Below, one piece after another: positions 38,503-47,133 of a DNA stretch of 64,000 bases (its first letter is position 1; the number at the start of each line of letters is the position of its first letter). The notes under the pieces were generated by a model. It saw nothing but the letters and a program-made list of their open reading frames with translations. It was not told where the DNA came from and ran no database searches. The position numbers were made by a program, and so were the translations under genes. This DNA comes from Bauldia sp. Lineage in GTDB: Bacteria; Pseudomonadota; Alphaproteobacteria; Rhizobiales; Kaistiaceae. The DNA is taken from positions 744,001-808,000 of the forward strand of contig JBBCGQ010000001.1 of the NCBI GenBank assembly GCA_037200845.1, given 5' to 3'.

Positions 38503-39378
38503 CTAGGAAGCCTTCCCCAGAACGCGCGCCGGTTCCGCATCGCGGATCGGATTGGAGAGGACACCGATCCCCTCGATCTCGATCTCGCAGGTGTCGCCGT
38601 CGCGCATCCACAGCGGCGGCTTCCGCGCATGGCCGACGCCGGCCGGCGTGCCCATCGCGATCACGTCGCCCGGCTCCCACGTCATGATCTCGGAGAGCAG
38701 CGATATCGTCTTCGCCACGCCGAACATCATGTCGCTGGTGTTGCCGTCCTGCGTGACCTTGCCGTTGAGGCGCGACTGGATGCGCAGCCCCATCGCGCCC
38801 TTCGGCAGCTCGTCCGGCGTCACCAGCTCCGGACCGAACGCGCCGGTGCGGTCGAAATTCTTGCCCGGCGTCCACTGCGCCGTGATGCGCTGGTACTCGC
38901 GGATGGTCGCGTCGTTGAAGAGGGCATAGCCGCCGACGTGGTCGAGCGCCTTGTCCTCAGCGATATTCTTGCCGCCCTTGCCGATGACGACGGCCAGTTC
39001 CGCCTCGTAGTCCAGCGTCTCCGAGATCGCCGGCCGCGGGATCGGCTTGCCGGCCGCCTGCAGCGACGTCGGCCCGCGCATGAATAGAGTGGGATACGCC
39101 GGCAGGTCGTGATGCCCGCCTTCCTTGGCGTGGTCGACGTAGTTCAGTCCGAGGCAGATGAATTTTCCCGGGCGCGGAACGACCGGCAGCAGGTCGAGCG
39201 ACTCGAACGGAATGGGCCGTTGCCCCTCACGCACGCGCGCATCCGCGCGGGCGGAAATCTGCGCCGGGCTCGATTGCAGAAGATCGGTGAGGGAGCCGGA
39301 AAGCTCGACGACGCCGGCCGGCGTGCGAACCCCGAAGGCCGCGCCGCTTCCGGCAGTCCGGAACGAGACGATACGCAT
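38503..39378 (-). CDS. Fumarylacetoacetate hydrolase-family protein
   Basis: The 291-residue protein has the FAH fold: FICLGLNYVDHAKEGG, PTLFMRGPTSLQ, the metal-binding E-x-E in LDYEAELAVVIGKGG, GYALFNDATIRE, and the C-terminal GTPAGVGHARKPP motif. Members act as diketo-acid hydrolases, 2-keto-3-deoxy acid lyases or hydratases, and they occur in L-fucose-type and other sugar-acid pathways. It is the first gene of the operon, divergent from the GntR regulator. The substrate is probably a 2,4-diketo-3-deoxy or related acid; that is inference. Confidence 0.86.
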   Translation of the reverse strand: MRIVSFRTAGSGAAFGVRTPAGVVELSGSLTDLLQSSPAQISARADARVREGQRPIPFESLDLLPVVPRPGKFICLGLNYVDHAKEGGHHDLPAYPTLFMRGPTSLQAAGKPIPRPAISETLDYEAELAVVIGKGGKNIAEDKALDHVGGYALFNDATIREYQRITAQWTPGKNFDRTGAFGPELVTPDELPKGAMGLRIQSRLNGKVTQDGNTSDMMFGVAKTISLLSEIMTWEPGDVIAMGTPAGVGHARKPPLWMRDGDTCEIEIEGIGVLSNPIRDAEPARVLGKAS

Positions 39379-39414
39379 GATGCTACGGCATTCCTCCCGG
39401 CGATCGTCTTATAC

Positions 39415-39445
39415 CGATAAAATCCGTCCGCCAACATTTTTATCG
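39415..39445. promoter_or_regulatory. Inverted repeat CGATAAAA-N15-TTTTATCG, candidate GntR operator
   Basis: The arms 39415-39422 and 39438-39445 are perfect 8-bp inverted copies in the AT-rich 128-bp gap between the divergent FAH-family and GntR genes. They are the most symmetrical element there. The arms are further apart than in classic FadR-type sites, so each arm or a sub-site may be the real operator. Confidence 0.5.
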
Positions 39446-39506
39446 ATGATTTATGGAAACGGTCTTGTTTCTCGACAATGTGAAGAGGGCTGGATAGATT
39501 GGCGGC

Positions 39507-40196
39507 ATGTCGAATGCCGAGCCCGCCGCGACCACGAGCCTTGCCCAGCTCGCGTATCGGAAGATCCGCGGCGACATCCTGCAGGGCGAGCTGAAGCCGG
39601 AAGAAAAGCTTAAAATTCATGCACTTAGACTGCGATACGGCACCGGCGCCAGCCCGCTCCGCGAGGCCCTGTCGCAGCTCACCGCCGACGGCCTCGTCAC
39701 CCGCGTCGAGAAGCGCGGCTTCCGCGTCGCGCGGGCCAACAACGACGACCTCGACGAGCTGGTGCAGGCCCGCTGCTGGATAGAGTCTCAGGCGCTGCGC
39801 GAGTCGATGGAGCACGCCCGGCCCGAGTGGCAGCACGCGGTGGTCATCGCGATCTACGAGCTGACCCGCGCGCCGCGCTCGATCGGCACCGGCAAGGAAT
39901 TCCAGAGCAACCCGGAATGGGAGCGCCTGCACAAGCGCTTCCACATGGCGCTCATCTCGGGCTGCGCCAACCGCATCGTCACCGACCTCTGCGACCAGTT
40001 CTACGACCGCGCCGTCCGCTACCGTGCCCTGTCGATTGCCCGCGCTTACCCGAAGCGCGACGTCCCGCGCGAGCATCAGGAGCTCGCCGACGCTGCGCTC
40101 GATCGCGACGTCGAGAAGGCGGTGACGCTGCTCAACGCCCACTACCAGCGCACCGCGACGCTGCTTACCGAGCCGCCCAAGCGGAAGGTCAAGTGA
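39507..40196 (+). CDS. GntR-family transcriptional regulator (FCD subfamily)
   Basis: The 229-residue protein has an N-terminal winged helix (about 12-75: AYRKIRGDILQGELKPEEKL, GASPLREALSQLTADGLV, VEKRGFRVA) and an all-helical C-terminal ligand domain (about 85-220) with the histidines and acidic residues of FCD domains (HKRFHMALISGCAN, REHQELADAAL). It is divergent from the sugar operon and probably represses it until a pathway intermediate binds. Its stop overlaps the next start (TGATG). Confidence 0.9.
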   Translation: MSNAEPAATTSLAQLAYRKIRGDILQGELKPEEKLKIHALRLRYGTGASPLREALSQLTADGLVTRVEKRGFRVARANNDDLDELVQARCWIESQALRESMEHARPEWQHAVVIAIYELTRAPRSIGTGKEFQSNPEWERLHKRFHMALISGCANRIVTDLCDQFYDRAVRYRALSIARAYPKRDVPREHQELADAALDRDVEKAVTLLNAHYQRTATLLTEPPKRKVK

Positions 40197-41011
40197 TGGC
40201 CGACGTCGGCCAGATCTTCTGCGTCCCGGCGAGCTCGTACGTCAACGAGACGCACCGCGGCCAGGTGATAATTTCCGGCTCCTACGGCGGCGACTACAAC
40301 GCCTTCCATGCCGGCAAGTGGGGCCTGCGCGGTGTCGTGCTGAACGACGCCGGCGTCGGCAAGGACAAGGCCGGCATCCACGGCATCGAGTATCTCGAAC
40401 AGATCGGATTGGCGGCCGCCACCGCCGACGTGAACTCGTGCCACATCGCCGACGGCGAACACATGCTCGAGCACGGCGTCATCAGCTTCGTCAACCGCTA
40501 CGCCATCGGTCTTGGCTGCAAGCGCGGCGACACCGTCCGCGCCGCCGCCGAGAAAATGCGCGAGGCGCCGATCGCCAGCGGCGAGCTGTCGCCGATCGCC
40601 GGCGGCAAGCGTTACACGCTGATCGAAACGCCGGGCAAGCCGAAGGTCATCGCGCTCGACGCCGCGCCGATGCTGGCGCCGGACGACGCCGGCGCCATCG
40701 CGATCACCGGCTCGCATGCCGCGCTGTTCCGCGGCCGCCCCGACAACGTCATCGCGATCCCGCTCCGCGCCGTGTTCTTCTCCGACGGCGGCGTCGGCAT
40801 GGACAATGCCGGCGTCAGCCGCCTGCCCAACCTCGACGAGAAGGGCATCCCGGCCGGTGCCGCTGCCGCGATGAGCGCCCGCATCGGCGACGCGCGCAGC
40901 ATCTACAACGACGGCGTCTTCTCCCACGTCAACGAGCTGGCTCGCGCCGAGGGTGCCAGGCGCGGCATGCCTGTCCGTGAGTTTGTCGCGGCGCTTCTCG
41001 CGCGGAGCTGA
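40196..41011 (+). CDS. Uncharacterised protein coupled to the GntR gene
   Basis: I do not recognise the family of this 271-residue cytoplasmic protein. It is rich in Gly, Ala and Asp, with conserved-looking stretches such as IISGSYGGDYNAFHAGKW, GVVLNDAGVGKDKAGIHG, ADGEHMLEHGVISF, AIAITGSHAALFRG and FFSDGGVGMDNAGVSRL. The regular beta-alpha pattern and several His, Asp and Ser residues in glycine-rich loops suggest an enzyme. ATG 40196 overlaps the GntR stop by one base, so the two are co-translated. It may process the inducer or another metabolite of the adjacent sugar pathway. Confidence 0.7.
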   Translation: MADVGQIFCVPASSYVNETHRGQVIISGSYGGDYNAFHAGKWGLRGVVLNDAGVGKDKAGIHGIEYLEQIGLAAATADVNSCHIADGEHMLEHGVISFVNRYAIGLGCKRGDTVRAAAEKMREAPIASGELSPIAGGKRYTLIETPGKPKVIALDAAPMLAPDDAGAIAITGSHAALFRGRPDNVIAIPLRAVFFSDGGVGMDNAGVSRLPNLDEKGIPAGAAAAMSARIGDARSIYNDGVFSHVNELARAEGARRGMPVREFVAALLARS

Positions 41012-41083
41012 GACGCCTTCCTTGTCTGCCGCCGCGCGATCCGCAACTATCGCCGCCTCGCCGGTGGAGAAGGAAGACGACAG

Positions 41084-41509
41084 ATGCGCGTTGCCGGGTG
41101 CCCCTACTGCGACGCTCCGGGCGGTCGGGCGCTGTGGATGGACCGGCGCTGCCGCGTCGTGCTCATCGAGGACACTGCGTTCGCCGGTTTCTGCCGCGTG
41201 GTGTGGAACGACCACGTCAAGGAGATGACCGACCTCGGCGACGCCGATCGCGCCCACGTCATGGACGTCGTCGCTGTCGTGGAGCGGGCGCTCCGCGATC
41301 TGCTCCAGCCCGACAAGATCAACCTCGCCGCAATGGGCACGCAGGTGCCGCACCTGCACTGGCACGTCATCCCGCGATTCCGCGACGACACGCACTATCC
41401 GGACGCGATCTGGGCGGCGCCGAAGCGGGCCGCGAACGGCCGCACGCTGCCGCCGGATTTCGTGGCCCGGCTGGGCGCCGCGCTGGCCGATAAACTCGGC
41501 GTCGTCTGA
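41084..41509 (+). CDS. HIT-family hydrolase
   Basis: This 141-residue histidine-triad nucleotide hydrolase or transferase carries the triad in VPHLHWHVIPRF near residue 93. It has the CPYC start and the GFCRVVWNDHVKEMTDL segment of a common proteobacterial HIT group. It lies 72 bp after the unknown gene and need not share its function. The substrate, usually a nucleotide phosphoramidate or dinucleotide, is not predictable. Confidence 0.88.
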   Translation: MRVAGCPYCDAPGGRALWMDRRCRVVLIEDTAFAGFCRVVWNDHVKEMTDLGDADRAHVMDVVAVVERALRDLLQPDKINLAAMGTQVPHLHWHVIPRFRDDTHYPDAIWAAPKRAANGRTLPPDFVARLGAALADKLGVV

Positions 41510-41553
41510 CCCGATCGGCCGTTTTGCAGCCAGACCGTGGCGCGATGTGGTAG

Positions 41554-41757
41554 CCCGCTACCCGCAGGCAGGCTGAAGCCGCGCCTGGCGCCGAGCAGGC
41601 GCTGCTGCACGGCCTGCACGATCTTCGCTTAATGCTTGACGCAGCGGCGACCGATCCGGCGCTCGCGACATATGTCCCGATCATCGCCCGCCCGGTATCC
41701 GAGGTCGTCGATCTTGGCGGCCTCGTCGGCGACAAGGTAACGCAAGGCCGCCGGTAG
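41554..41757 (+). pseudogene. Possible short gene remnant
   Basis: Between the HIT and glutaminase genes, an open stretch after an in-frame stop at 41551 encodes about 67 residues, including LLHGLHDLRLMLDAAA, ATYVPIIARPVSEVVDLG and GLVGDKV, before TAG at 41755-41757. The amphipathic regularity looks protein-like, but it has no ribosome binding site and no start at its beginning (first ATG 41632). It could be the 3' remnant of a deleted gene or chance coding-like sequence. Confidence 0.3.
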
Positions 41758-41763
41758 TGCTGC

Positions 41764-43614
41764 TTACTGCTCCAGCGCGCGAATTTCATCGTTGGCGCGC
41801 CGCAGCCGCTCCGAAAATTCGCGCATCATGTTGCCGAGGATCGTGCCGTAGAGGCGCGGGTGTGTCAGGCCGAGATCGCGCAGCGCGTTGACCGAGAAGC
41901 CGTAGCAGACGACGCGTTCTTCGGCGACGACGTCGGCCGAGCGGTGGCCGCCGTCGATGAGCGCCATCTCGCCGAACGACAGCCCCGGACCGAGCGCCGC
42001 GACGCGGACGACGCGCGCATTGTCGCCTTCGCCGACGTGAAGCTGCACCGTCGCCGTGCCGCGCGCGATGATGAAGAAGAGATGCGCCGCGTCGCCTTCC
42101 TTCACGATTGCCTCGCCGGCTTCGAATACAAGCGGATGCACGAGGCTCTCCAGGATCTTGAGATCGGCGGGCTCCAGTCCCTTGAACACGTCGAGGGCGC
42201 CGAGCGCGAATTTCGTGCGGTCGCGGTCGGCGGCGAGGCTTGCGATCAACTGATTCTCGCAATGCTCCAGCGCCTCGTCGCGATGCGCGAAGATCGCCGC
42301 GCTGGTCGCGTGCGTGGCGACCAGCGTGTGCAGATCGGCGAGCCGACCGGTGTCGGTGAGGTGCGTGAAGTAGAGATGGCTGCCGCGCTTCGCCAGCCAC
42401 TGGAACGCCTCCATCAGCAGCCGCCCGGCCGCCTGGTCGGCGTCGTGCACGCGGCGGAGATCGAGGATCAGGTAGTCGGAGGTTTCCGCCAGCATGTCGA
42501 GCCGGCGCAGCAGCCGCTCGGTCGAGCCGAAGAACAGCGCGCCCTGCACCTCGACCAGCACGATGCGCCGCTCGCAGGCGTCGAGCATCTGCCGCTCCTC
42601 CGGCGTGCGAAGCCGCTTGGAGCGGATGACGTCCCCGTGCAGCTCGCGCCGGATGACCGCGCCGCTGTTGGTGTGGTTGCGGAAGATGTGGAGGCCGAAA
42701 GTCTCGGAGATTTCCTTGCAGATGGCGACGCCGCGCACGCTGTGGCCGTGCGGGTCGAGCTTCGGTGAGAAAACGCCGATGCCGATCTGGCCGGGGATGA
42801 CGGCGATGATGCCGCCGGCGACGCCGCTCTTCGCCGCCATGCCGACCTCGTACGACCACTGGCCGGCATAGTTGTACATGCCGCACGAGTTCATCACCGT
42901 CAGCACGTCCTTGATGAATTCGCGCGGCACCGCGACCTTGCCGGTGAGCGGGTTGACGCCGTCGTTGGCGAGCGTCGCCGCCATGACGGCGAGGTCGCGC
43001 GCCGTGACGCGCACCGCGCACTGGCGGAAGTAGATGTCGAGGATCGCTTCCGGTGAAGTGTGGATCATGCCCGAGTTGAGCATCATGTAGGCGATGGCGC
43101 GGTTGCGGTGGCCGGTTGCCTGCTCGGAGCGGAAGACGTCCTCGTCGATGACCAGGCTGCGTCCGGCAAAGCGCGACAGGATGTCGAGCATGGTGGCGAT
43201 GCGCGCCTCCATCGTGTCGCCCTTGATCAGCTCGGCCGCCGCCATCGCGCCGGCGTTGACCATCGGGTTGAACGGACGGTTGTGCTCGTTGTCGAGCACG
43301 ATCGAGTTGAACGCCTCGCCGGTCGGTTCGACGCCGACATGCTTCAGCACCGCCTCGCGGCCGTATTCGGCGAGCGCGTAGGCGTAGACGAAGGCCTTCG
43401 AGATCGACTGGATCGTGAACAGTTCCTCCTCGTCGCCGGCGCTGTAGATCTGCCCGTCGACGGTCGCGATCGCGAGGCCGAACAGGCCCGGGTCGGCCTT
43501 GGCGAGCTCGGGGATGTAGGTCGCGACCTCGCCGCCGGCGTTGTCCGCGACGCGGCCGTAGAGGCCGGCGAGATATTGCTCGATCGGCCCGCGATGCTCG
43601 ACAGCCTTGTCCAT
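41764..43614 (-). CDS. glsA: Glutaminase fused to STAS and cyclic-nucleotide-binding domains
   Basis: The 616-residue protein converts glutamine to glutamate and ammonia through its N-terminal serine-dependent glutaminase domain (about 1-305), seen by the S-x-x-K motif in IQSISKAFVYAY, the NPMVNAGAMAA segment and SGVAGGIIAVIPG. Residues about 345-460 form a STAS-like domain (LILDLRRVHDADQAAGRLL). Residues about 480-600 form a cNMP-binding/Crp-like domain (GEAIVKEGDAAHLFFIIARG, LSFGEMALIDGGHRSADVVA). The common GlsA is about 310 residues, so half of this protein is regulatory, suggesting control by a nucleotide or a partner. Confidence 0.92.
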   Translation of the reverse strand: MDKAVEHRGPIEQYLAGLYGRVADNAGGEVATYIPELAKADPGLFGLAIATVDGQIYSAGDEEELFTIQSISKAFVYAYALAEYGREAVLKHVGVEPTGEAFNSIVLDNEHNRPFNPMVNAGAMAAAELIKGDTMEARIATMLDILSRFAGRSLVIDEDVFRSEQATGHRNRAIAYMMLNSGMIHTSPEAILDIYFRQCAVRVTARDLAVMAATLANDGVNPLTGKVAVPREFIKDVLTVMNSCGMYNYAGQWSYEVGMAAKSGVAGGIIAVIPGQIGIGVFSPKLDPHGHSVRGVAICKEISETFGLHIFRNHTNSGAVIRRELHGDVIRSKRLRTPEERQMLDACERRIVLVEVQGALFFGSTERLLRRLDMLAETSDYLILDLRRVHDADQAAGRLLMEAFQWLAKRGSHLYFTHLTDTGRLADLHTLVATHATSAAIFAHRDEALEHCENQLIASLAADRDRTKFALGALDVFKGLEPADLKILESLVHPLVFEAGEAIVKEGDAAHLFFIIARGTATVQLHVGEGDNARVVRVAALGPGLSFGEMALIDGGHRSADVVAEERVVCYGFSVNALRDLGLTHPRLYGTILGNMMREFSERLRRANDEIRALEQ

Positions 43615-43985
43615 TTTGCCCCCTCCCGCAGTCGGCTCCAGCCTGGATCAACCAAGGATCGTGCCATCGTTGCATATGAGGCGGGCGATGGTCATGTGCA
43701 GGGGCGCGAGCCGCTCGGTGCCTGCCGAATGGGCAGGTCAGGCGGCCGGCGGCTGGTGCGGGCCGCCGCCAGCACGGGAGCGGTTGCCAGCCGCCGCGCA
43801 AAATTTGCACGAAAGCGTACCGCAGAATGACGGTCGCAAAGTTCCGTCGCGAGGCATCAATTTTTCAGCGCGAACCCATCAACTTTGCGAGGAACTTTAG
43901 ATGGCGCGTCCGGTTGCTTCGGTGCCGCCGCGGGACGACGGAGGCAAACGGCAACGGGGGGCAAGAACCCGTTGGAGAGAATCCC
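43615..43985. other. Divergent intergenic region, glutaminase / exported protein
   Basis: About 370 bp with no convincing gene. CGCAAAGTT at 43835-43843 can pair perfectly either with AACTTTGCG at 43881-43889 or, shifted, as AAAGTTCC (43838-43845) with GGAACTTT (43891-43898). These are two mutually exclusive stems in the likely leader of the exported-protein gene. A small hairpin CTGCC-CGAAT-GGGCAG-like element lies near 43722-43738. Confidence 0.4.
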
Positions 43986-44384
43986 ATGAAGAAGCAACTC
44001 GTACTTTCGATTTCCGCTCTCGCCCTGGTCGGCTCGCTCGCGCTGCCGGCTTTCGCGGCGAGCACGACCGCCACCACCGGCGCGACCGTCAACGGCACCG
44101 TCACCACCCCGGCAGCCGACGCCAATGCCAGTGTCGCGGCCAACAGCTCGACCACGCTGACCGTCAACGACGTCACCAAGGACAAGCCCTTCGGCGACAT
44201 CGTCATCGACAAGACCAAGCAGCCGGCCGACGCCGACCTCGCGGCGCTCACCGATGCGCAGAAGCTCGAACTCAACAGCCGCTGCGACATCATCAACACC
44301 AACACGGCGAACTACGACGCCGACACGTCGTTCTGGTGCAAGAGCTACGCCGACTGGTACAAGAAGAGCCATCCGGCGGGCTAG
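43986..44384 (+). CDS. Small exported protein of unknown function
   Basis: This 132-residue protein has a clear signal peptide (MKKQLVLSISALALVGSLAL, cleavage near AFAA), a Thr/Ala/Val-rich segment (about 25-60), then a region with KDKPFGDIVIDKTKQPA and a C-terminal part with two cysteines (SRCDIINTN and FWCKSYADWYKK) that could form a disulfide. ATG 43986 follows GGAGAG. No family is recognised. A good terminator follows, so it is probably a monocistronic, possibly well-expressed periplasmic protein. Confidence 0.8.
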   Translation: MKKQLVLSISALALVGSLALPAFAASTTATTGATVNGTVTTPAADANASVAANSSTTLTVNDVTKDKPFGDIVIDKTKQPADADLAALTDAQKLELNSRCDIINTNTANYDADTSFWCKSYADWYKKSHPAG

Positions 44385-44407
44385 TTTCGCCGCCGCTTCG
44401 TCTGACG

Positions 44408-44438
44408 GAAATGGCTGGGCTCACCGCCCGGCCATTTC
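44408..44438. terminator. Bidirectional terminator
   Basis: A 12-bp stem, GAAATGGCTGGG paired with CCCGGCCATTTC (one G-T pair), with a 7-nt loop, between the convergent exported-protein and acetyltransferase genes. It is followed by TGTTTC on the plus strand. It probably ends both transcripts. Confidence 0.75.
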
Positions 44439-44442
44439 TGTT

Positions 44443-45063
44443 TCAGCCGTACTTGGCGACGAACGCCTCGACGGTGAGCGCGCGGAAATCGGGCAGCGCC
44501 GCCTGCAGCCGCGCGTGGTCCCAGTCCCACCACGCGAGCGCCATCAGCGCCTCGGCGGTCGGCTCCGGAAAACGTCGCCGGATGACCTTCGCCGGCACGC
44601 CGCCGACGATCTCGTAGGCGCCGACATCCTTGGTCACCACCGCGCCCGCCGCGACGATCGCACCGGTACCGATGCTGACACCGGGCAGGATCACGGCGCC
44701 GTGTCCGACCCAGACATCGTGCCCGAGCTTCACCGCATCGGCGCGCCGCCAGTCGAAGAACGATTCCTCGTCAGCTTCATCGTCGAAATATTCCGATGCG
44801 CGGTAGACGAAATGCGCTTGCGAGGCGCGCCAGTAGGGATGGTTGCCGGGATTGATGCGCGTGTGCGCGGCGATCGAGCAGAATTTGCCGATGATCGAAT
44901 AGATGATGTCGGAATCGTTCACCACGTACGAGTAGTCGCCGAGCGTCGTCTCGGCGACATGCGTGCGCTCGCCAACTTCCGTGTAGCGCCCGAGCGTCGA
45001 GCGCAGCACGCGCGCGGTGTCGTGGATCACCGGCGCCTCACCCAGCCGCTTCTTCACGTGCAT
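44443..45063 (-). CDS. Hexapeptide-repeat acetyltransferase of the phosphonate cluster
   Basis: The 206-residue left-handed beta-helix protein has hexapeptide turns such as [58 protein letters not shown] and the [13 protein letters not shown] ending of the xenobiotic acetyltransferase group. Members with [22 protein letters not shown] inserts are recurrent in C-P lyase loci. The gene is divergent from phnC across a candidate Pho box. It probably N-acetylates an aminoalkylphosphonate or its product, but the substrate is not determined. Confidence 0.83.
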   Translation of the reverse strand: MHVKKRLGEAPVIHDTARVLRSTLGRYTEVGERTHVAETTLGDYSYVVNDSDIIYSIIGKFCSIAAHTRINPGNHPYWRASQAHFVYRASEYFDDEADEESFFDWRRADAVKLGHDVWVGHGAVILPGVSIGTGAIVAAGAVVTKDVGAYEIVGGVPAKVIRRRFPEPTAEALMALAWWDWDHARLQAALPDFRALTVEAFVAKYG

Positions 45064-45189
45064 GGTCCCCTCAACGTCCGGCCGCGCGAGGGAATGGCAA
45101 TGTCATGCGACACCCGCATGACGAAGCCGGCAAACTGATTTTGCCGAGTGAAAATAGATGCATCGGCGCGCCGCGCCCTGTGGATCGCC

Positions 45190-45214
45190 GCGTCACACAG
45201 ATTTTGCACAGATG
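45190..45214 (-). promoter_or_regulatory. Candidate Pho box upstream of phnC
   Basis: Read on the minus strand, CTGTGCA-AAAT-CTGTGTG shows two CTGT direct repeats exactly 11 bp apart with a 4-bp AT-rich spacer, the geometry of PhoB boxes (CTGTCAT-N4-CTGTCAT), although later positions deviate. It lies about 40-60 bp before phnC and could serve both divergent genes. An inverted repeat GTCATGCG-N5-CGCATGAC lies at about 45102-45122. Confidence 0.55.
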
Positions 45215-45251
45215 ACGGAGCATCCCCCCGTCAACAGGGGACGCCATAGGC

Positions 45252-46061
45252 ATGCTCGTACTCGACGCCGTCACCCGGCGGTTCGACAACAAGATTGCAG
45301 TGTCGAACGTCAATCTCAAGATTGAGCCGGGCAGCTTCGTCGGCGTCATCGGCCGTTCCGGCGCGGGCAAGTCGACGCTGTTGCGCATGATCAACCGCCT
45401 GCTCGATCCGAGCGAGGGCGGCATCCACTACGACGGCATCGACGTCGCCAGACTGCGCGGCAAGGACCTGCGCCGCTGGCGCGCCCGGTGCGCCATGATC
45501 TTCCAGCAGTTCAATCTCGTCGGCCGGCTCGACGTCATGACCAACGTCCTGATGGGCCGCCTCAACACGGTCGGCACCGCCCGCGCGCTGCTCCGCGCCT
45601 GGCGCGAGGAAGACCGCGCCATCGCCCTTTCCGCCCTCGACCAGTTCGACATCGCCGGCATCGCCGCGCAGCGCGCCGACAGCCTGTCCGGCGGCCAGCA
45701 GCAGCGCGTCGCCATCGCCCGCGCCCTGGTCCAGGAGCCGGACATCATCCTCGCCGACGAGCCGATCGCCTCGCTCGATCCGCGCAACACGCGCGTCGTC
45801 ATGGACGCGCTGCTGCGCATCAACAAGCACTACGGCATCACCGTGCTGTGCAATCTGCACGCCCTCGATATCGCCCGTCAGTATTGCGACCGCCTGGTCG
45901 GCATGTCGGCCGGCCGCGTCGTGTTCGACGGGCTGCCTTCCGCTCTCACCGAGGATGTGGCGCGCGACCTCTACGGCCTTGAGGCCGGCGAGGTGCTCGA
46001 CACACCGCCTGAACCCGCTCCCGAAATCGCCAATGGCGCCGCAGTCGCCATGGCGTTGTAA
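45252..46061 (+). CDS. phnC: PhnC, phosphonate ABC transporter ATPase
   Basis: This is the ATP-binding subunit of the phosphonate importer. The 269-residue protein shows Walker [15 protein letters not shown] (about 36-49), [19 protein letters not shown] typical of PhnC, signature [15 protein letters not shown] (about 147) and Walker [13 protein letters not shown], and is of normal length. It is first in the phnCDE1E2 operon, behind a candidate Pho box. A 64-bp gap separates it from phnD. Confidence 0.96.
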   Translation: MLVLDAVTRRFDNKIAVSNVNLKIEPGSFVGVIGRSGAGKSTLLRMINRLLDPSEGGIHYDGIDVARLRGKDLRRWRARCAMIFQQFNLVGRLDVMTNVLMGRLNTVGTARALLRAWREEDRAIALSALDQFDIAGIAAQRADSLSGGQQQRVAIARALVQEPDIILADEPIASLDPRNTRVVMDALLRINKHYGITVLCNLHALDIARQYCDRLVGMSAGRVVFDGLPSALTEDVARDLYGLEAGEVLDTPPEPAPEIANGAAVAMAL

Positions 46062-46125
46062 GCCCGCTTCCCCGGGCTATTCCCCCTGGCGCTATTGGGG
46101 CGCCGCTGAAACTTAGGAGACGTCA

Positions 46126-47070
46126 ATGTTTAACCGCCGCACCGTGCTGGGCGCCGCTGCTTTCGCGGCCGTCGCACTCGCCGGTGGCCTCCAGGCCGCC
46201 GTCGCCGCTGATTGGAAGACGCAGTATCCGGAACTGACCTTCGCCGTCATCCCGAACGAGAACGCATCGACGACCCTCGATCGCTACACCCCGCTTGCCG
46301 ACTACCTCGGCAAGGAACTCGGCGTGCCGGTCAAGGTGCAGGTCGCCAACGACTACGCCGCCGTGATCGAGGCCCAGCGCGCCGGTAACGCGCAGATCGC
46401 CTTCTACGGCCCGGCCTCCTACGCCCGCGCCGTCATCACCGGCGTCGCTACCGAGCCGGTGATCGTGCAGCGTCACGAGACCGGCCTCACGGGCTACTAC
46501 TCGGTCATCTACGTCGCCAAGGACAGCCCCTACCAGAAGATCGAAGACCTGAAGGGCAAGAAGCTCGCCCTCGTCGATCCGAATTCGACCTCGGGCAACC
46601 AGGCGCCGCGCTTCTTCCTGCATGAAGCCGGTGTCGACGTTGACACCTTCTTCGGCCAGACCATCTTCGCCGGCAGCCACGACAACGCCGCTCTCGCGCT
46701 CGCGCAGGGCACCGTCGATGCCGCCGCGAACTCGTGGAACTCGGACACCGACTCCAACGTCACCCGCATGGTCACCAAGCACCTGCTGAAGGACGCCAGC
46801 GGCAAGGAGCTGACCTACCAGGACTTCCGCATCATCTTTAAGTCGCCGCTGCTCTTCGAGGGCCCGTTCGCCGTTCTCTCCTCGCTGCCGCAGGACCTGA
46901 AGGACGCGATCAAGACCGCGTTCCTCGAGATGCCGAAGAAGGACAAGGTCGCGTTCGACAACCTGTCCGACGGCCATGACATCGAGTTCGTCGCCACCCA
47001 GGCGTCCGACTACGATGCCATCGTCGGCATGGTGAAGTTCAACGACGCCCAGCACAAGTCGGGCTCGTAA
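46126..47070 (+). CDS. phnD: PhnD, phosphonate-binding periplasmic protein
   Basis: The 314-residue protein is the periplasmic phosphonate receptor. It begins FNRRTVLGAAAFAAVALAGG, a signal peptide with a twin-arginine-like RR before the hydrophobic core, then LTFAVIPNENASTTLDRY and the ligand-pocket region QIAFYGPASYARA that is highly characteristic of PhnD. It is preceded by AGGAG at good spacing and followed by a strong hairpin, consistent with high expression. Confidence 0.95.
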   Translation: MFNRRTVLGAAAFAAVALAGGLQAAVAADWKTQYPELTFAVIPNENASTTLDRYTPLADYLGKELGVPVKVQVANDYAAVIEAQRAGNAQIAFYGPASYARAVITGVATEPVIVQRHETGLTGYYSVIYVAKDSPYQKIEDLKGKKLALVDPNSTSGNQAPRFFLHEAGVDVDTFFGQTIFAGSHDNAALALAQGTVDAAANSWNSDTDSNVTRMVTKHLLKDASGKELTYQDFRIIFKSPLLFEGPFAVLSSLPQDLKDAIKTAFLEMPKKDKVAFDNLSDGHDIEFVATQASDYDAIVGMVKFNDAQHKSGS

Positions 47071-47083
47071 ATCGATCTGGGTT

Positions 47084-47109
47084 CGGGGCGGGAGACATCT
47101 CCCGCCCCG
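47084..47109 (+). terminator. Stem-loop after phnD
   Basis: A perfect 11-bp GC-rich stem, CGGGGCGGGAG paired with CTCCCGCCCCG around the loop ACAT, 13 bp after the phnD stop. There is no T-run, so transcript stabilisation or partial attenuation before phnE is more likely than full termination. Confidence 0.75.
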
Positions 47110-47133
47110 TTCTCCGCTTCCGGGGGCGTTCCG

